From NCBI RefSeq assembly GCF_011926545.1, contig NZ_JAATIT010000002.1, forward strand, positions 620,001-684,000: a stretch of 64,000 nucleotides of DNA, in the 5' to 3' direction. Of the stretch, positions 52,349 through 61,346 are shown piece after piece. Numbering within the stretch: position 1 is the stretch's first letter; every line of letters starts with the position of its first letter. The position numbers and the translations under genes were made by a program. The notes beneath the pieces were generated by a model that saw only the letters and a program-made list of their open reading frames with translations, ran no database searches and was not told the DNA's origin. The stretch is from Sphingopyxis italica (lineage in GTDB: Bacteria > Pseudomonadota > Alphaproteobacteria > Sphingomonadales > Sphingomonadaceae).

Positions 52349-54085
52349 ATGCCCAACGATCTTCCCAACGCAGGCTTGTTGCTCGAGAATATCGCCGAGG
52401 GCCTGCTGTCGGCCTATCCTGAGAACGCCACGCATCTCGGCCTCGACAATGGCACGAGGGCGAGCCTGAGGCGCCGGCTGGCGGATCGCTCTCCCGAAGG
52501 CGTAACGCAGATCGCCGGTCGGGCGACCGAATGGCTCGAAGCGCTCAATCGGCTGCCGCCCCACGCCCTTTCGCCCGCCGAGCGGAGCGACGTGGACGTC
52601 GCGCGCACGGCGCTTCAACTCGCCGTCGAGGGCTTTGCCTTCGGTTTCGGCGATATCTCGGCGCTCAGCGTCAATTTTTCCCATCGCAACACGCCCTATG
52701 TCGTGGCCCAGAATACCGGCGCGTTCGTCGAAACCCCTGAATTTCTCGCAAGCCAGCACCGGTTGGCCGGCGCCGACGATACTGATGCCTATCTCGACCG
52801 GCTCGCCGCTTATGGCGCCGCGCTGGACGGCGAAACGGAGCGCATCACCCGCGACGGCGCGCGCGGCGTGACCCTCCCCTCCTTCCTGATCGGGAAAACC
52901 ATCGCGCAGCTGCGCGCGGGGCTCGCGCGCGACATCGACGAATGGCAGGTGGTGCGTTCGCTGGTGGAGAAGCTTGAAACGCCGGCCGCCCCGCAACTCG
53001 GCCATGCCCGTTCGATCGCCCGCGACCGCATCGCGCCGGCAGTCGCGCGGCAGATCTCCGCGCTCACCGCCCTGCAGCCGGACGCGACGGACGACGCCGG
53101 GGCGTGGAAGCTTCCCGATGGCGACGCATATTATGCCTGGTCGCTGCGCGCGTCGACGACCACCGCGATGTCCCCCGACGAGGTTCACCAGCTCGGGCTC
53201 GAGCAGGTCCGAGACCTTCACGGTCGCATGGACACGCTACTACGCCGCCAAGGCCTGTCCGGGGGCAGTGTCCCCGAGCGCATGGCGACACTCTCGCGTT
53301 CTCCCGACAATCTCTTTCCGAATACAGCCGCCGGGCGCGAGCAACTGCTCGTTTATCTCTCGCGGCTCACCGACGGAATTCGCGAACAGATGCCGCGCGC
53401 GTTTCGCACGCTGGTTCCAGGCCGGCTCGAAATCCGGCGAATCTCCCCCGATATCGAGCAGGGCGCGCCAGACGGCTATGCGGGGCCCGGCTCGATCGAC
53501 GGCGCGATACCAGGTCACTATTTTATCAATCTTCGCGATACCGCGATCTGGCCTCGCTTCGCGCTGCCAACCCTTACCTATCATGAGGGCATTCCCGGCC
53601 ATGTCTGGCAAGGCGAATATGCCAACCGGCTGCCGCTGTTGCGCTCGCTGCTTTCGTTCAGCGCCTATGCCGAGGGCTGGGCGCTCTATGCCGAACAGCT
53701 TGCCGATGAACTGGGCGCCTATGAGGACGACCCGCTTGGGCAGCTCGGCTATCTTCAGTCGCTCTGCTTTCGCGCCTGTCGCCTGGTGGTCGATACGGGC
53801 CTCCATGCGAAGCGCTGGTCACGGGAACGGGCGATCGGCTGGTTCGCCGAGCACAGCGGGTCTCCCGATTCTCAGATCGCCGGGGAGGTCGATCGCTATT
53901 GCGTCTGGCCGGCCCAATGCTGCAGCTACAAGATCGGCCATAACGAAATGAACCGGATCCGCGATGCGGCGCGCCGCGCGCAGGGAGCCGATTTCGACCT
54001 GCGCAGCTTCAATGATGCGCTGGTCCAGTGCGGCAATGTACCGCTGACGATGCTCGACGGGATTGTGGCAGGCAGCCTTGTCTAA
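52349..54085 (+). CDS. DUF885 family metallopeptidase-like protein
   Basis: 578 residues from the ATG at 52349 (an in-frame TTG at 52337 is possible; longer starts add unmatched sequence). The metal site is LTYHEGIPGHVWQ (HExxGH-type), with the third-ligand region SAYAEGWALYAEQLADELG, both diagnostic of DUF885. Related proteins are annotated as zinc carboxypeptidase- or M2/M3-like enzymes. Many relatives have signal peptides, but neither start gives one, so this copy is probably cytoplasmic, which fits hydrolysis of an imported substrate. It converges with the MFS gene, the two stops sharing four bases. Confidence 0.85.
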   Translation: MPNDLPNAGLLLENIAEGLLSAYPENATHLGLDNGTRASLRRRLADRSPEGVTQIAGRATEWLEALNRLPPHALSPAERSDVDVARTALQLAVEGFAFGFGDISALSVNFSHRNTPYVVAQNTGAFVETPEFLASQHRLAGADDTDAYLDRLAAYGAALDGETERITRDGARGVTLPSFLIGKTIAQLRAGLARDIDEWQVVRSLVEKLETPAAPQLGHARSIARDRIAPAVARQISALTALQPDATDDAGAWKLPDGDAYYAWSLRASTTTAMSPDEVHQLGLEQVRDLHGRMDTLLRRQGLSGGSVPERMATLSRSPDNLFPNTAAGREQLLVYLSRLTDGIREQMPRAFRTLVPGRLEIRRISPDIEQGAPDGYAGPGSIDGAIPGHYFINLRDTAIWPRFALPTLTYHEGIPGHVWQGEYANRLPLLRSLLSFSAYAEGWALYAEQLADELGAYEDDPLGQLGYLQSLCFRACRLVVDTGLHAKRWSRERAIGWFAEHSGSPDSQIAGEVDRYCVWPAQCCSYKIGHNEMNRIRDAARRAQGADFDLRSFNDALVQCGNVPLTMLDGIVAGSLV

Positions 54086-55464
54086 ACCGCGGCGGCGGGT
54101 TCCGGGCGCGTCTCGTCGGGCATGTCTGCGGTGTCCTGCCCCATGGGCAGGACGGTCCGGAAGAGGAAAAAGCTCCCGATCAGGGTCAGAATGCATGGCA
54201 CCGCGGTATAACCGAGCCGGAGGCCAAAAAGCGCCGTTTCGGTCTGCGCCGCACCGCCGGACTGAAATCCGATCAACGCGAGAAACTGTCCCGACACGAG
54301 CGATCCCGCCGACCCGCCCAGCTTGATCGCCGCGACCATGATACCGAGGTAAAATCCGAGCGCGATGGTGAGCCCGACGTTCGTCGGCATGCGCGCGGCG
54401 GTAAGGATGGCGGTCTGAATGAGGACGCCGATGACCCCGGCACCGAAACCCATGATGCTGATTGCGGCGACGGTCATCCACACGGGGCCGTAGCTTGCGA
54501 AGAACATCGCGAGCAGCGCGGCGACCGAGAGCAGGTTGCAAGCGCGCATCGAGGGAATCGTCTGGTAGCGGCGGGCCAGGAAGGGGGATGCGAGCATGCC
54601 CGCGACAACCGACAGCCCCAGCGCGGCTTGGAGAAGCGACAAGGTCGCGGCCGAACCACCCAGAACATATTGGTTCGCGAAGGGAAGAAAGCCCATCTGG
54701 ATGGTGATGCTGCCGTTGAGGCATACGACCAGGGCGACGAGACTGTAGAAGGCGCTATTGTTCCCGGTGGCCTTGAGCGACTCCCAAGTCGACAGGCCCT
54801 GGGTGTCCACCGTTGCCGCGCGAACGGGTACGCGCCGGGTCATCGCGATGAATGCCGCCAGGACCACGGCGGCGAAGGCTGCGATTTGTACCGACATCAC
54901 CAGATAGGCGCCCTCGCCGCCACCCGCGTGATCGATGAGCAGCGGGATGAGCGCGCTGGCCGGAACGGTCAGGATCTGCGCGGTGATCGCCGCCATGGCG
55001 AGCAGCTTGCTGAGTTCCACCGGGTTCGAGGTCATCTCGGTCGCGAGCGCAAATTGCGAAATGCCGATACCGGTGTGGGCGATCGATGAGATGATCAGCA
55101 GAACGATGGCGAGACTGACGATCGCCGTCATCGACAGGCTGCTCGGGATCGCGAAGACGGCGACAAGGCTTCCGACATAAGCGAGCCCCGATATCACCAG
55201 TATCGGCCAGCGCCGGCGCATCCGCACCGCGAGCCGGTCGATCCAGCCGCCCAGCATCGGGTCGATCAAGGCATCCCAGACTTTGGGCAGCGCGACCGCC
55301 AGACCCGCCAGCGTCGCCCGGACGCCGAGTATTTCGGTCAGATAGTAGAGCAGGAAGAGGTTGATCGGTAACGAGCCGACCGACACTGCGACGTTGCACA
55401 GCGCATATCCGAACGAACGGAGCCGCATTGTCATCATCCGCTTCGTTGCATTTTCCTGAATCAC
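54082..55464 (-). CDS. MFS/GPH-type cation-coupled transporter
   Basis: 460 residues, about 12 membrane helices, starting at GTG 55464 inside a GTGA overlap with the S9 gene. The GPH (MelB-like, MFS_2) signature is present: LPKVWDALIDPMLGGWIDR (helix 2-3 loop with the Asp/Arg pair) and ISQFALATEMTSNPVELSK. Members carry sugars or sugar-like molecules with H+ or Na+; in sphingomonads they often sit beside catabolic genes of other types. It is probably the inner-membrane step for the imported compound. Last gene of a four-gene minus-strand operon. Confidence 0.88.
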   Translation of the reverse strand: MIQENATKRMMTMRLRSFGYALCNVAVSVGSLPINLFLLYYLTEILGVRATLAGLAVALPKVWDALIDPMLGGWIDRLAVRMRRRWPILVISGLAYVGSLVAVFAIPSSLSMTAIVSLAIVLLIISSIAHTGIGISQFALATEMTSNPVELSKLLAMAAITAQILTVPASALIPLLIDHAGGGEGAYLVMSVQIAAFAAVVLAAFIAMTRRVPVRAATVDTQGLSTWESLKATGNNSAFYSLVALVVCLNGSITIQMGFLPFANQYVLGGSAATLSLLQAALGLSVVAGMLASPFLARRYQTIPSMRACNLLSVAALLAMFFASYGPVWMTVAAISIMGFGAGVIGVLIQTAILTAARMPTNVGLTIALGFYLGIMVAAIKLGGSAGSLVSGQFLALIGFQSGGAAQTETALFGLRLGYTAVPCILTLIGSFFLFRTVLPMGQDTADMPDETRPEPAAAV

Positions 55465-57569
55465 GGCACTGTTCCATTCTGAGGTCGCGTCATTTCGCTA
55501 AGCGGCGGCCCGTCCGCGCCGCGCCGGTCAACGGTAACGGGTTCGATCGCGCGGCCCAACTTTCGTTCGAAGAAGTCGGCGATAGCGTCGAAGAGGGTAG
55601 CGCACGAACTCGCCAGCTGAAGGTCATGCTGTTCGCGTTCGATCAGCAACATCTCGATCGCGGCGTCACTCTCCCGCCGCAGCGCCTCGCGAAGATCGAT
55701 CGTCTGCTGGAGCGGCACAACGCGATCGTCGGTGGCGTGGATGAGAAGCGCCGGAGAACGCCAGGACGCGGTATCCGAGACTGGCGACGCCGATCTCGCT
55801 AGCCTGGCCGGGGCGGAATCCTGTTCGGCTTCGGGAAAGAGCGCCGACCAGTCGGCAACGCCCGCGCAAACCACACCGGCGGCGTATAAATGCGAAGCGC
55901 GCGCCAGTCCTAGGGACACGAGCAGGCCGCCGTAACTGACGCCATAGGCCCCGACGCGGTTCGGGTCGACCTCCGCTCGGCCGCGCAGGAAATGCGCGGC
56001 GGCCTCGACGTCCAGATATTCGCTGGCGCCGCTCAGCCCGAAATCGGCAGGTTCTCGGAATGACAGTCCATAGCCCGTGCCGCCCCGATAATTCACGCTC
56101 AGCACCGCGAAACCGCGATCGACCAGCAGCTGGTTCAGCCCGTACTGCTGGTGATAGGTCTCGATGACATGCCAAGCGCCCAGCATCTGTCGTGCGGGGC
56201 CGCCGTGGAAATGAACAATCGCCGGGACAGGCTGCGCCGCGTCCGCGCCCTGGGGCAGGTAGAGCTGGGCGTGGATATCGGTACCGTCGCGTGCTTGAAA
56301 ACACAGCTGCTCGGGCGGCGCGAGGTCGGCAAGCCAGCGCGGTAACGGAGAAGCCAGACAACGAAGGCGCCGGTCGCCATCGATTGCGACCGGCCGCAGA
56401 GGATTGGCCGAACTGGACTGCAGCGCGAAGACCCGGCCGTTCCGACACGCCACCGGGCGGTCCGTCACCGCGTCTGCGTTTGTCAAGGCAACGGGCGCGC
56501 CCTTGCCCGGCTCGAGCCGCCAAAGACGGCGGCCGTCTAGGTTGCCGTGGTTCGAGGAGAAAAGGAGCGACCGGCGATCAGGGCATGACGCGACGCTGAA
56601 GATTTCGCCTTGGCCCGGCGTCAGGTTTGCGACCGCGCCTGTCGCGACGTCGACCGAGTGGAGCTGGAGCCAGCCCGTTCGTTCCCAGCCGAAGATGATC
56701 GTCCCGTTGGTCCGCCAAAGCAGCGCGGGACCGTGCTCGAACGAACGGAAAACGCTGCCAGGGCCAGTATATGCGGTCCAGATGCAGCGGCTCGCGGAGT
56801 GGCCAACCCCTGCCGTCCGGATCGACCAGGGCAGACCCTCGGGCCGGCCCGAGTAGGTTTCGGCGTCCGGCTCGAGCAGGCGAATGAAGGCGACGCCCGC
56901 TCCGTCCGCCGACCATGCCGCCGCGATGTCGAACGCGCCGTCGTTGTCGATCCACGACAGGCTTCGCTCGGCCAGATCGAACACGCCGATCCGGCTTTGC
57001 CCGTCGTGCGCGCTGGCAAAGGCGATCTTATCGCCGCGCGGCGACCAGCTGAGACCAGAGATCGTCCCGGCTACGCTGCACGCCGTAAAGGGGGGATGCA
57101 GCGCGTCGATCCGCGCGATACGCAGATCTTGCGCATCGACGAAGGCGATGCTGTGCCCGGCAGGAGATACGAGAGGCGCATAGCCTGCCGCGATGGTGCG
57201 GGTATCCCCGCTTTCGATCACTGTGAGCCGGATCTCCGCAGGCGCAGCCCCCTCTCCGTCGCCCCTCAGATCGGGCGCGCGGCCGCCGGTCGTGATCGAT
57301 CCTGCGACATAGAGAAGGGCGGCGCTCCCCAGCCCCCATTGCAGGTCGGCGAGGAGGAGGCCGTCATCGCGCGTATGGTCGGTAATTCGGCGGAGGCCGG
57401 TATCGCCATCGGCGGGGTTCGCGATCCAGATGTTCCGGCGGCCCGCGTCGTTCGCCACCCATGCCGCCTGCCGCCCGTCGGGCGTGGCGCAAAGATGGCT
57501 GGGGAACGGGAGAGACAGGATAGCACGCGTCGACAAGGACCGGCCGGACGAGAAGCCTGCACTTGTCAT
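55461..57569 (-). CDS. S9-family prolyl-oligopeptidase-like serine peptidase
   Basis: 702 residues. The N-terminal part (about 20-420) is a beta-propeller with WD-like repeats (SWSPRGDKIAFASAHDG and AWSADGAGVAFI), followed by an alpha/beta hydrolase domain. Its triad: Ser in GAYGVSYGGLL, Asp in HATDDRVVPL and His in EREQHDL. No signal peptide, so it acts in the cytoplasm on small peptides or acylated amino acids, as in acylaminoacyl-peptidases and DPPIV-like enzymes. Both ends overlap neighbours by four bases, so it is inside an operon. Confidence 0.92.
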   Translation of the reverse strand: MTSAGFSSGRSLSTRAILSLPFPSHLCATPDGRQAAWVANDAGRRNIWIANPADGDTGLRRITDHTRDDGLLLADLQWGLGSAALLYVAGSITTGGRAPDLRGDGEGAAPAEIRLTVIESGDTRTIAAGYAPLVSPAGHSIAFVDAQDLRIARIDALHPPFTACSVAGTISGLSWSPRGDKIAFASAHDGQSRIGVFDLAERSLSWIDNDGAFDIAAAWSADGAGVAFIRLLEPDAETYSGRPEGLPWSIRTAGVGHSASRCIWTAYTGPGSVFRSFEHGPALLWRTNGTIIFGWERTGWLQLHSVDVATGAVANLTPGQGEIFSVASCPDRRSLLFSSNHGNLDGRRLWRLEPGKGAPVALTNADAVTDRPVACRNGRVFALQSSSANPLRPVAIDGDRRLRCLASPLPRWLADLAPPEQLCFQARDGTDIHAQLYLPQGADAAQPVPAIVHFHGGPARQMLGAWHVIETYHQQYGLNQLLVDRGFAVLSVNYRGGTGYGLSFREPADFGLSGASEYLDVEAAAHFLRGRAEVDPNRVGAYGVSYGGLLVSLGLARASHLYAAGVVCAGVADWSALFPEAEQDSAPARLARSASPVSDTASWRSPALLIHATDDRVVPLQQTIDLREALRRESDAAIEMLLIEREQHDLQLASSCATLFDAIADFFERKLGRAIEPVTVDRRGADGPPLSEMTRPQNGTVP

Positions 57570-59092
57570 GCCGTCGGAACGAACCCGAGATGATGATAAT
57601 CGAAGCTGAAATCGGCAAGCGGCGACAGTGCCTTCATCGTGACGGCGGAGACGGTCCCGCTCGACACGGCGAACGTCACGATCGCATCTTCGCCCACCCC
57701 ATATGCAAAGCGCGTGCGGAAACTGTCGGTCCCGAACGGTTCGAGCTCGCTCACGAAAGCCGGCGTGGGAAGGAAATCGATGGCCAGCTTCCCGCCCGCT
57801 TCTGTGACGAGAATGTCTCCGTACCAGGAATCGCGATAGCGACCCGCATAGGCTTGAAGCGGAAGCGAGGCCGTGCCCTCCGGCGCGGGGAAGTCACCCT
57901 CCCCCAAGGCCCGCCTCACCTCGGCCTGTCCCTCGGCGATGGCGTGTCTTGCCGCCGCCAGCCAATCGAAAGGCGGCGCACCGAGCAGAATGTCGAGAAT
58001 GGCGTAACGCAGTGCCGAGAGCGCGTCCGCCTCGGCGGAGTTGGTATACAGGCCGATCGCGATGCCGTCGTCGGGCAGCAGCGCGGTTCGTGTCACCTGG
58101 CCCGCTAGCTGCCCGCCATGGGTCAACATGCGGTGGCCGCGAAAATCGGCCACGCCCCAACCGAGCGCATAAGCCTCCATCACGGTCCGATGCGGGGCAT
58201 CGGGCATCGGACCGGGGCCACTCGAAATGATCGTCTGCGGCGTCCACATCTCGTTCGCCTGCGTTTCACTCCATAGTCTGCGCCCGTCGGGCAGCGCACC
58301 GCGGCCTAGCTGGACATGAAGCCAGGCCAGCATTTCGGCCGGACTTGCCACGATGCCGCCCGCCGGCCCGTTGACGCTCGTCTCATCGGCAGCCACCGGC
58401 ACGACCGGTCCCATGCCGATCACCGGTGGACCGAGCCGCGAATGACGACCGGCGACGTTACCTCCTTGTACGAGGGTCGGATCGCCGACCGCGCCGGTCA
58501 TGCCGAGCGGCGCAAAGACACGCTGGGCGACGAAGTCGCTCCATGCGAGGCCTGTCACCGCCTTGAGCACCAGACCCGCGACGATGTAGAGGCAATTGTC
58601 ATATGCGTAGCCCGATCGGAAGCCGCGCTCGGGCTTGAAGTGGCGCAGCGAGCGGAGCACGTCTTCGGCCGTGAAATGGCTGCGCCGCACCTGGGCCAGG
58701 TCGCCGGCGCCGAGCGGCAGTCCGCTGCGATGGACGAGCAGGTCGCGTATCGTCATCGCGTGCGTGGCGACCGGATCGTGCATCTCGAAATCGGGGAGAT
58801 AGCGGATGACGGGATCGTCCCAGCCTATGCGGCCCTCGTCGACCAGGATCGCGAGACAGGCGGCCAGAAACGCCTTGCTGTTCGAGGCGATGGCGAAGCG
58901 GGTATCTAGGTCGACTCGCTCGGACTTGCCCGCGACACGATATCCGAATGCCCTGAGGAAATCGGGTTGGTCCGGCCGCACGACGACGATTGCCGCGCCC
59001 GGTATCTCAAATGCGTCCATGAAGCTTTCGACGCATTCGCCGATCGCCGCCTCGACCGCCTGTGGCTCGACTAAGGAAAAACTGCTTGGCAT
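57566..59092 (-). CDS. beta-lactamase-fold serine hydrolase (class C-like)
   Basis: 508 residues from the ATG at 59092 (TGATG overlap with the amidohydrolase stop). Penicillin-recognising motifs: SNSK (Ser70-Lys73, SxxK), YDN (in SGYAYDNCLYIVAG) and HGG (LTHGGQLAGQ). The C-terminal 150 residues form an added beta domain (YAGRYRDSWYGDILVTEAGGKL), as in D-aminopeptidases and EstB-type esterases. No signal peptide, so it is not a classical periplasmic beta-lactamase. It may hydrolyse an amide or ester containing a D-residue. Function is inferred from fold and context. Confidence 0.88.
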   Translation of the reverse strand: MPSSFSLVEPQAVEAAIGECVESFMDAFEIPGAAIVVVRPDQPDFLRAFGYRVAGKSERVDLDTRFAIASNSKAFLAACLAILVDEGRIGWDDPVIRYLPDFEMHDPVATHAMTIRDLLVHRSGLPLGAGDLAQVRRSHFTAEDVLRSLRHFKPERGFRSGYAYDNCLYIVAGLVLKAVTGLAWSDFVAQRVFAPLGMTGAVGDPTLVQGGNVAGRHSRLGPPVIGMGPVVPVAADETSVNGPAGGIVASPAEMLAWLHVQLGRGALPDGRRLWSETQANEMWTPQTIISSGPGPMPDAPHRTVMEAYALGWGVADFRGHRMLTHGGQLAGQVTRTALLPDDGIAIGLYTNSAEADALSALRYAILDILLGAPPFDWLAAARHAIAEGQAEVRRALGEGDFPAPEGTASLPLQAYAGRYRDSWYGDILVTEAGGKLAIDFLPTPAFVSELEPFGTDSFRTRFAYGVGEDAIVTFAVSSGTVSAVTMKALSPLADFSFDYHHLGFVPTA

Positions 59093-60090
59093 CAATCGAG
59101 ATAATCCGCGCGGTTGCGCGCTAGAACAAGCCATTCATCGTCGTCAAACGGCATCTGCGACAGCAGCAATGCAGTGTGTTCAAGCGGTGAACAAAGCGTC
59201 GGCCAGTCGGAACCAATCAGAAAGCGGTCCAGCCCGATGGACCGTGCGACGGCGACAAAGCGCGCGAGGCGCTCGACATTGGCGCTGTCGCCCACGTCGC
59301 GGACAAGAACGGCGGCCAGATCGAACAAAAGCCCGCGCGTTCCCGGCCGCTGCTCGGCGATGGCGCCGCAAAACCGTTCCAGCGCAAGGAGCGTGGGATC
59401 GTCGAGGCCCCCGCCGCCGCCGGCGTGCGCAAGTTGGATCACCACGTCAGGTGCTTGCGATAGAACGTCTTCGATGATCCGGTCGATATGCCCCTCATTG
59501 TAGGTTCCCGCGGGTCGCAGATGAACGAGCAGCGCAAAGCCGAGCCGGTTGGCCTCCCGGAAAACCGAAGCGAGCCGGCCAATATGCTCCTCCAGATCAG
59601 GCTCGAAACCGCTATTGGCAAGGTGCAGCTTGATGCCGGCGGCACCACCGCGCTCGCCCCAGTAGCGAATCTCGTCGAGGGCGAAGTCGCAGAAGGGGTT
59701 AACACCGATAAAGGCCTTGAGGCGTCCGCCAGAATGTTCGGCCGCCTCGACATTGAACATGTTCTCCTCGCGCGTCAGCCGCGCCGGATTGGCAAGGCCG
59801 GCGGTCGCGAAGACGGATGCATACATATAGGCTTCCGAGAGAAGTACGCCCTGGGCGACCCCCGCATCATCCAGAACGCGCAAGGCATCCGCGCCGGAAC
59901 GACTGTCCAAAATTGCGGGATTGAGGCCCGCGAACATAGCGGGGAGCCGCTCGGCCACTCGCCGCAGCTCGGCTGTGACCTGGGGACTCTGGATATGAAG
60001 GTGATGATCGGCCGCCGGCGTCAGTATTCCGGCTTGCGGCAAAGTCGTGGCGGTCGCCACCAGATCGGAACACCCCGTCAAGCACATCAT
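59092..60090 (-). CDS. amidohydrolase-family (Amidohydro_2-like) protein
   Basis: 332 residues. The first metal motif HxH is in ADHHLHIQSP (about residue 29-32), IGVNPFCD and GIKLHLANSG follow (strand 4 region), LVHLRP and LAHAGGGGG hold later histidines, and FLIGSDWPT supplies the final Asp. This order matches the Amidohydro_2 group (decarboxylases and lactonases, often Zn-dependent). The N-terminal MMCLTGC is odd and could be a minimal lipobox or mis-start. First gene of the minus-strand operon amidohydrolase-hydrolase-S9-MFS, 63 bases from a regulon dyad. Confidence 0.85.
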   Translation of the reverse strand: MMCLTGCSDLVATATTLPQAGILTPAADHHLHIQSPQVTAELRRVAERLPAMFAGLNPAILDSRSGADALRVLDDAGVAQGVLLSEAYMYASVFATAGLANPARLTREENMFNVEAAEHSGGRLKAFIGVNPFCDFALDEIRYWGERGGAAGIKLHLANSGFEPDLEEHIGRLASVFREANRLGFALLVHLRPAGTYNEGHIDRIIEDVLSQAPDVVIQLAHAGGGGGLDDPTLLALERFCGAIAEQRPGTRGLLFDLAAVLVRDVGDSANVERLARFVAVARSIGLDRFLIGSDWPTLCSPLEHTALLLSQMPFDDDEWLVLARNRADYLD

Positions 60091-60152
60091 CGATCACCCT
60101 ATAAATCCGTCGCCATTTCAGACTGCGGGCGCTCAAGCACCAGCCCGGAAAT

Positions 60153-60168
60153 CTAATGATGCCATTAG
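60153..60168. promoter_or_regulatory. LysR-regulon dyad upstream of the amidohydrolase operon
   Basis: CTAATGATGCCATTAG (60153-60168) is a perfect 6-4-6 palindrome (CTAATG/CATTAG). It shares CTAATG and the CAWTAG arm with the sites at 52257 and 61270. It lies 63 bases before the amidohydrolase start, in the spacer behind the LysR gene. Confidence 0.65.
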
Positions 60169-60242
60169 GCGATACCGGGTCTAGTCGGCCTAGGCTTCGA
60201 CAGGTCGATCAAGCGAGAAAGCGCTGGACCGTCAAGCATCGC

Positions 60243-61217
60243 CTACCGGCGCGCCGCAATCAGATCGAGGGTGGCCCTCTGTGTCCTTTGCATCGACTTC
60301 TCCCACCAAAGCGCGAAACGGCGCTGCGGCGACTGAGCGTCGCCCGGCCGATGGGTCAGGAGGCGGAACGTCGGTCCGGGCACCGGCGGCCGGTCCAGCG
60401 CCGCAACAAGTTCGCCTCTTTCGATCAGCCGATTGACGACGACCGATCGTCCGATAGCTATGCCCTGACTGCAAAGAGCCGCATGATAGGCGAGATGCGC
60501 GAGATTGAAGTGGCGCTCGCTCGCAGGAGATTCAGGCCACCGCGTTGCCGCTCCCCGCCGCCACGCGTTCCACTCGTCCCCGCTCGCTCCGCCGATCCAC
60601 GGGACGTCATCGTGAAGCAAAACGATAGGGAGTTCGGCATCGGCACCGAGGCGATCCAGATAATCGCGCGAACAGACCGGAAAGATGAACTCCTGCAGAG
60701 AGGCGAGTTCCTGCAGCTCCGCAATCGGATGCGGCGAATAATCGATCGAGATGTCGATGCCTTCATCCTCCATCCGTTCGACCGTCGAAGGAAAAAGTTC
60801 CGATCGCACAAAGATTTCGATTCCGGGATTCTCGCTGTAGAAATCCTCGAGATGGGGCACCAACCATTCGGTTGCCAGCGACGGGAAGCAGGACACGACG
60901 ATCGCACCGCGCTGCTGGTGATGAATCCGGCTGACCGCATCGTTCAAGATCATAGCGACGTCGGACATTGCCCCCATCAGCGAAATCCCCGCCTCGGTGA
61001 GCGTTATTCGGCTCTTGTTGCGCACGAATAATGGCGTGGCGAGGCGGGCTTCGAGGCGCAGGACCCGTTGGCTCACAGCGCCCTGCGTCACGCCGAGCCG
61101 CCGCGCCGCTGCCGTGATCGATTCATGCCGGGCAGCCGCCCGAAAAATCCAAAGGTCGGACATAAGCTGCGCATCGAGCCGGTAAGCGTCGGCGTCTTCT
61201 TCGATCGTCTGAGACAT
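60243..61217 (-). CDS. LysR-family transcriptional regulator
   Basis: 324 residues from the ATG at 61217. The N-terminal winged helix is clear (LWIFRAAARHESITAAARRLGVTQGAVSQRVLRLEARLATPLFVR), then a periplasmic-binding-like effector domain. It is divergent from the alpha-oxoamine-synthase-like gene, with a CTAATG dyad between them, and it is beside the amidohydrolase operon that has a second copy of the dyad. It is the only regulator in this locus and most likely controls it. The inducer is unknown. Confidence 0.92.
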   Translation of the reverse strand: MSQTIEEDADAYRLDAQLMSDLWIFRAAARHESITAAARRLGVTQGAVSQRVLRLEARLATPLFVRNKSRITLTEAGISLMGAMSDVAMILNDAVSRIHHQQRGAIVVSCFPSLATEWLVPHLEDFYSENPGIEIFVRSELFPSTVERMEDEGIDISIDYSPHPIAELQELASLQEFIFPVCSRDYLDRLGADAELPIVLLHDDVPWIGGASGDEWNAWRRGAATRWPESPASERHFNLAHLAYHAALCSQGIAIGRSVVVNRLIERGELVAALDRPPVPGPTFRLLTHRPGDAQSPQRRFALWWEKSMQRTQRATLDLIAARR

Positions 61218-61269
61218 ACCCGCCACCGGTAAGGACGTGGCCGGCTCAGAGCAATGCCTTCGACCCGCA

Positions 61270-61285
61270 CTAATGACGGCAATAG
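61270..61285. promoter_or_regulatory. LysR-regulon dyad between lysR and the synthase gene
   Basis: CTAATGACGGCAATAG (61270-61285), with one more matching base to 61286, is 16/17 identical to the site at 52257-52273. It lies in the 129-base divergent spacer, the classic place for a LysR binding site that controls both genes. Confidence 0.65.
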
Positions 61286-61346
61286 CCTTTCTAGATTGTC
61301 CGCTAGTTGCGAAACAGGAAGTGCACGACCGGGAGGTATGATAGCG

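Noticed and set aside
57566..59092. Antibiotic-resistance beta-lactamase
   Set aside because: It has SxxK/YxN/HGG motifs but no export signal and carries a C-terminal beta domain; operon context points to catabolism.
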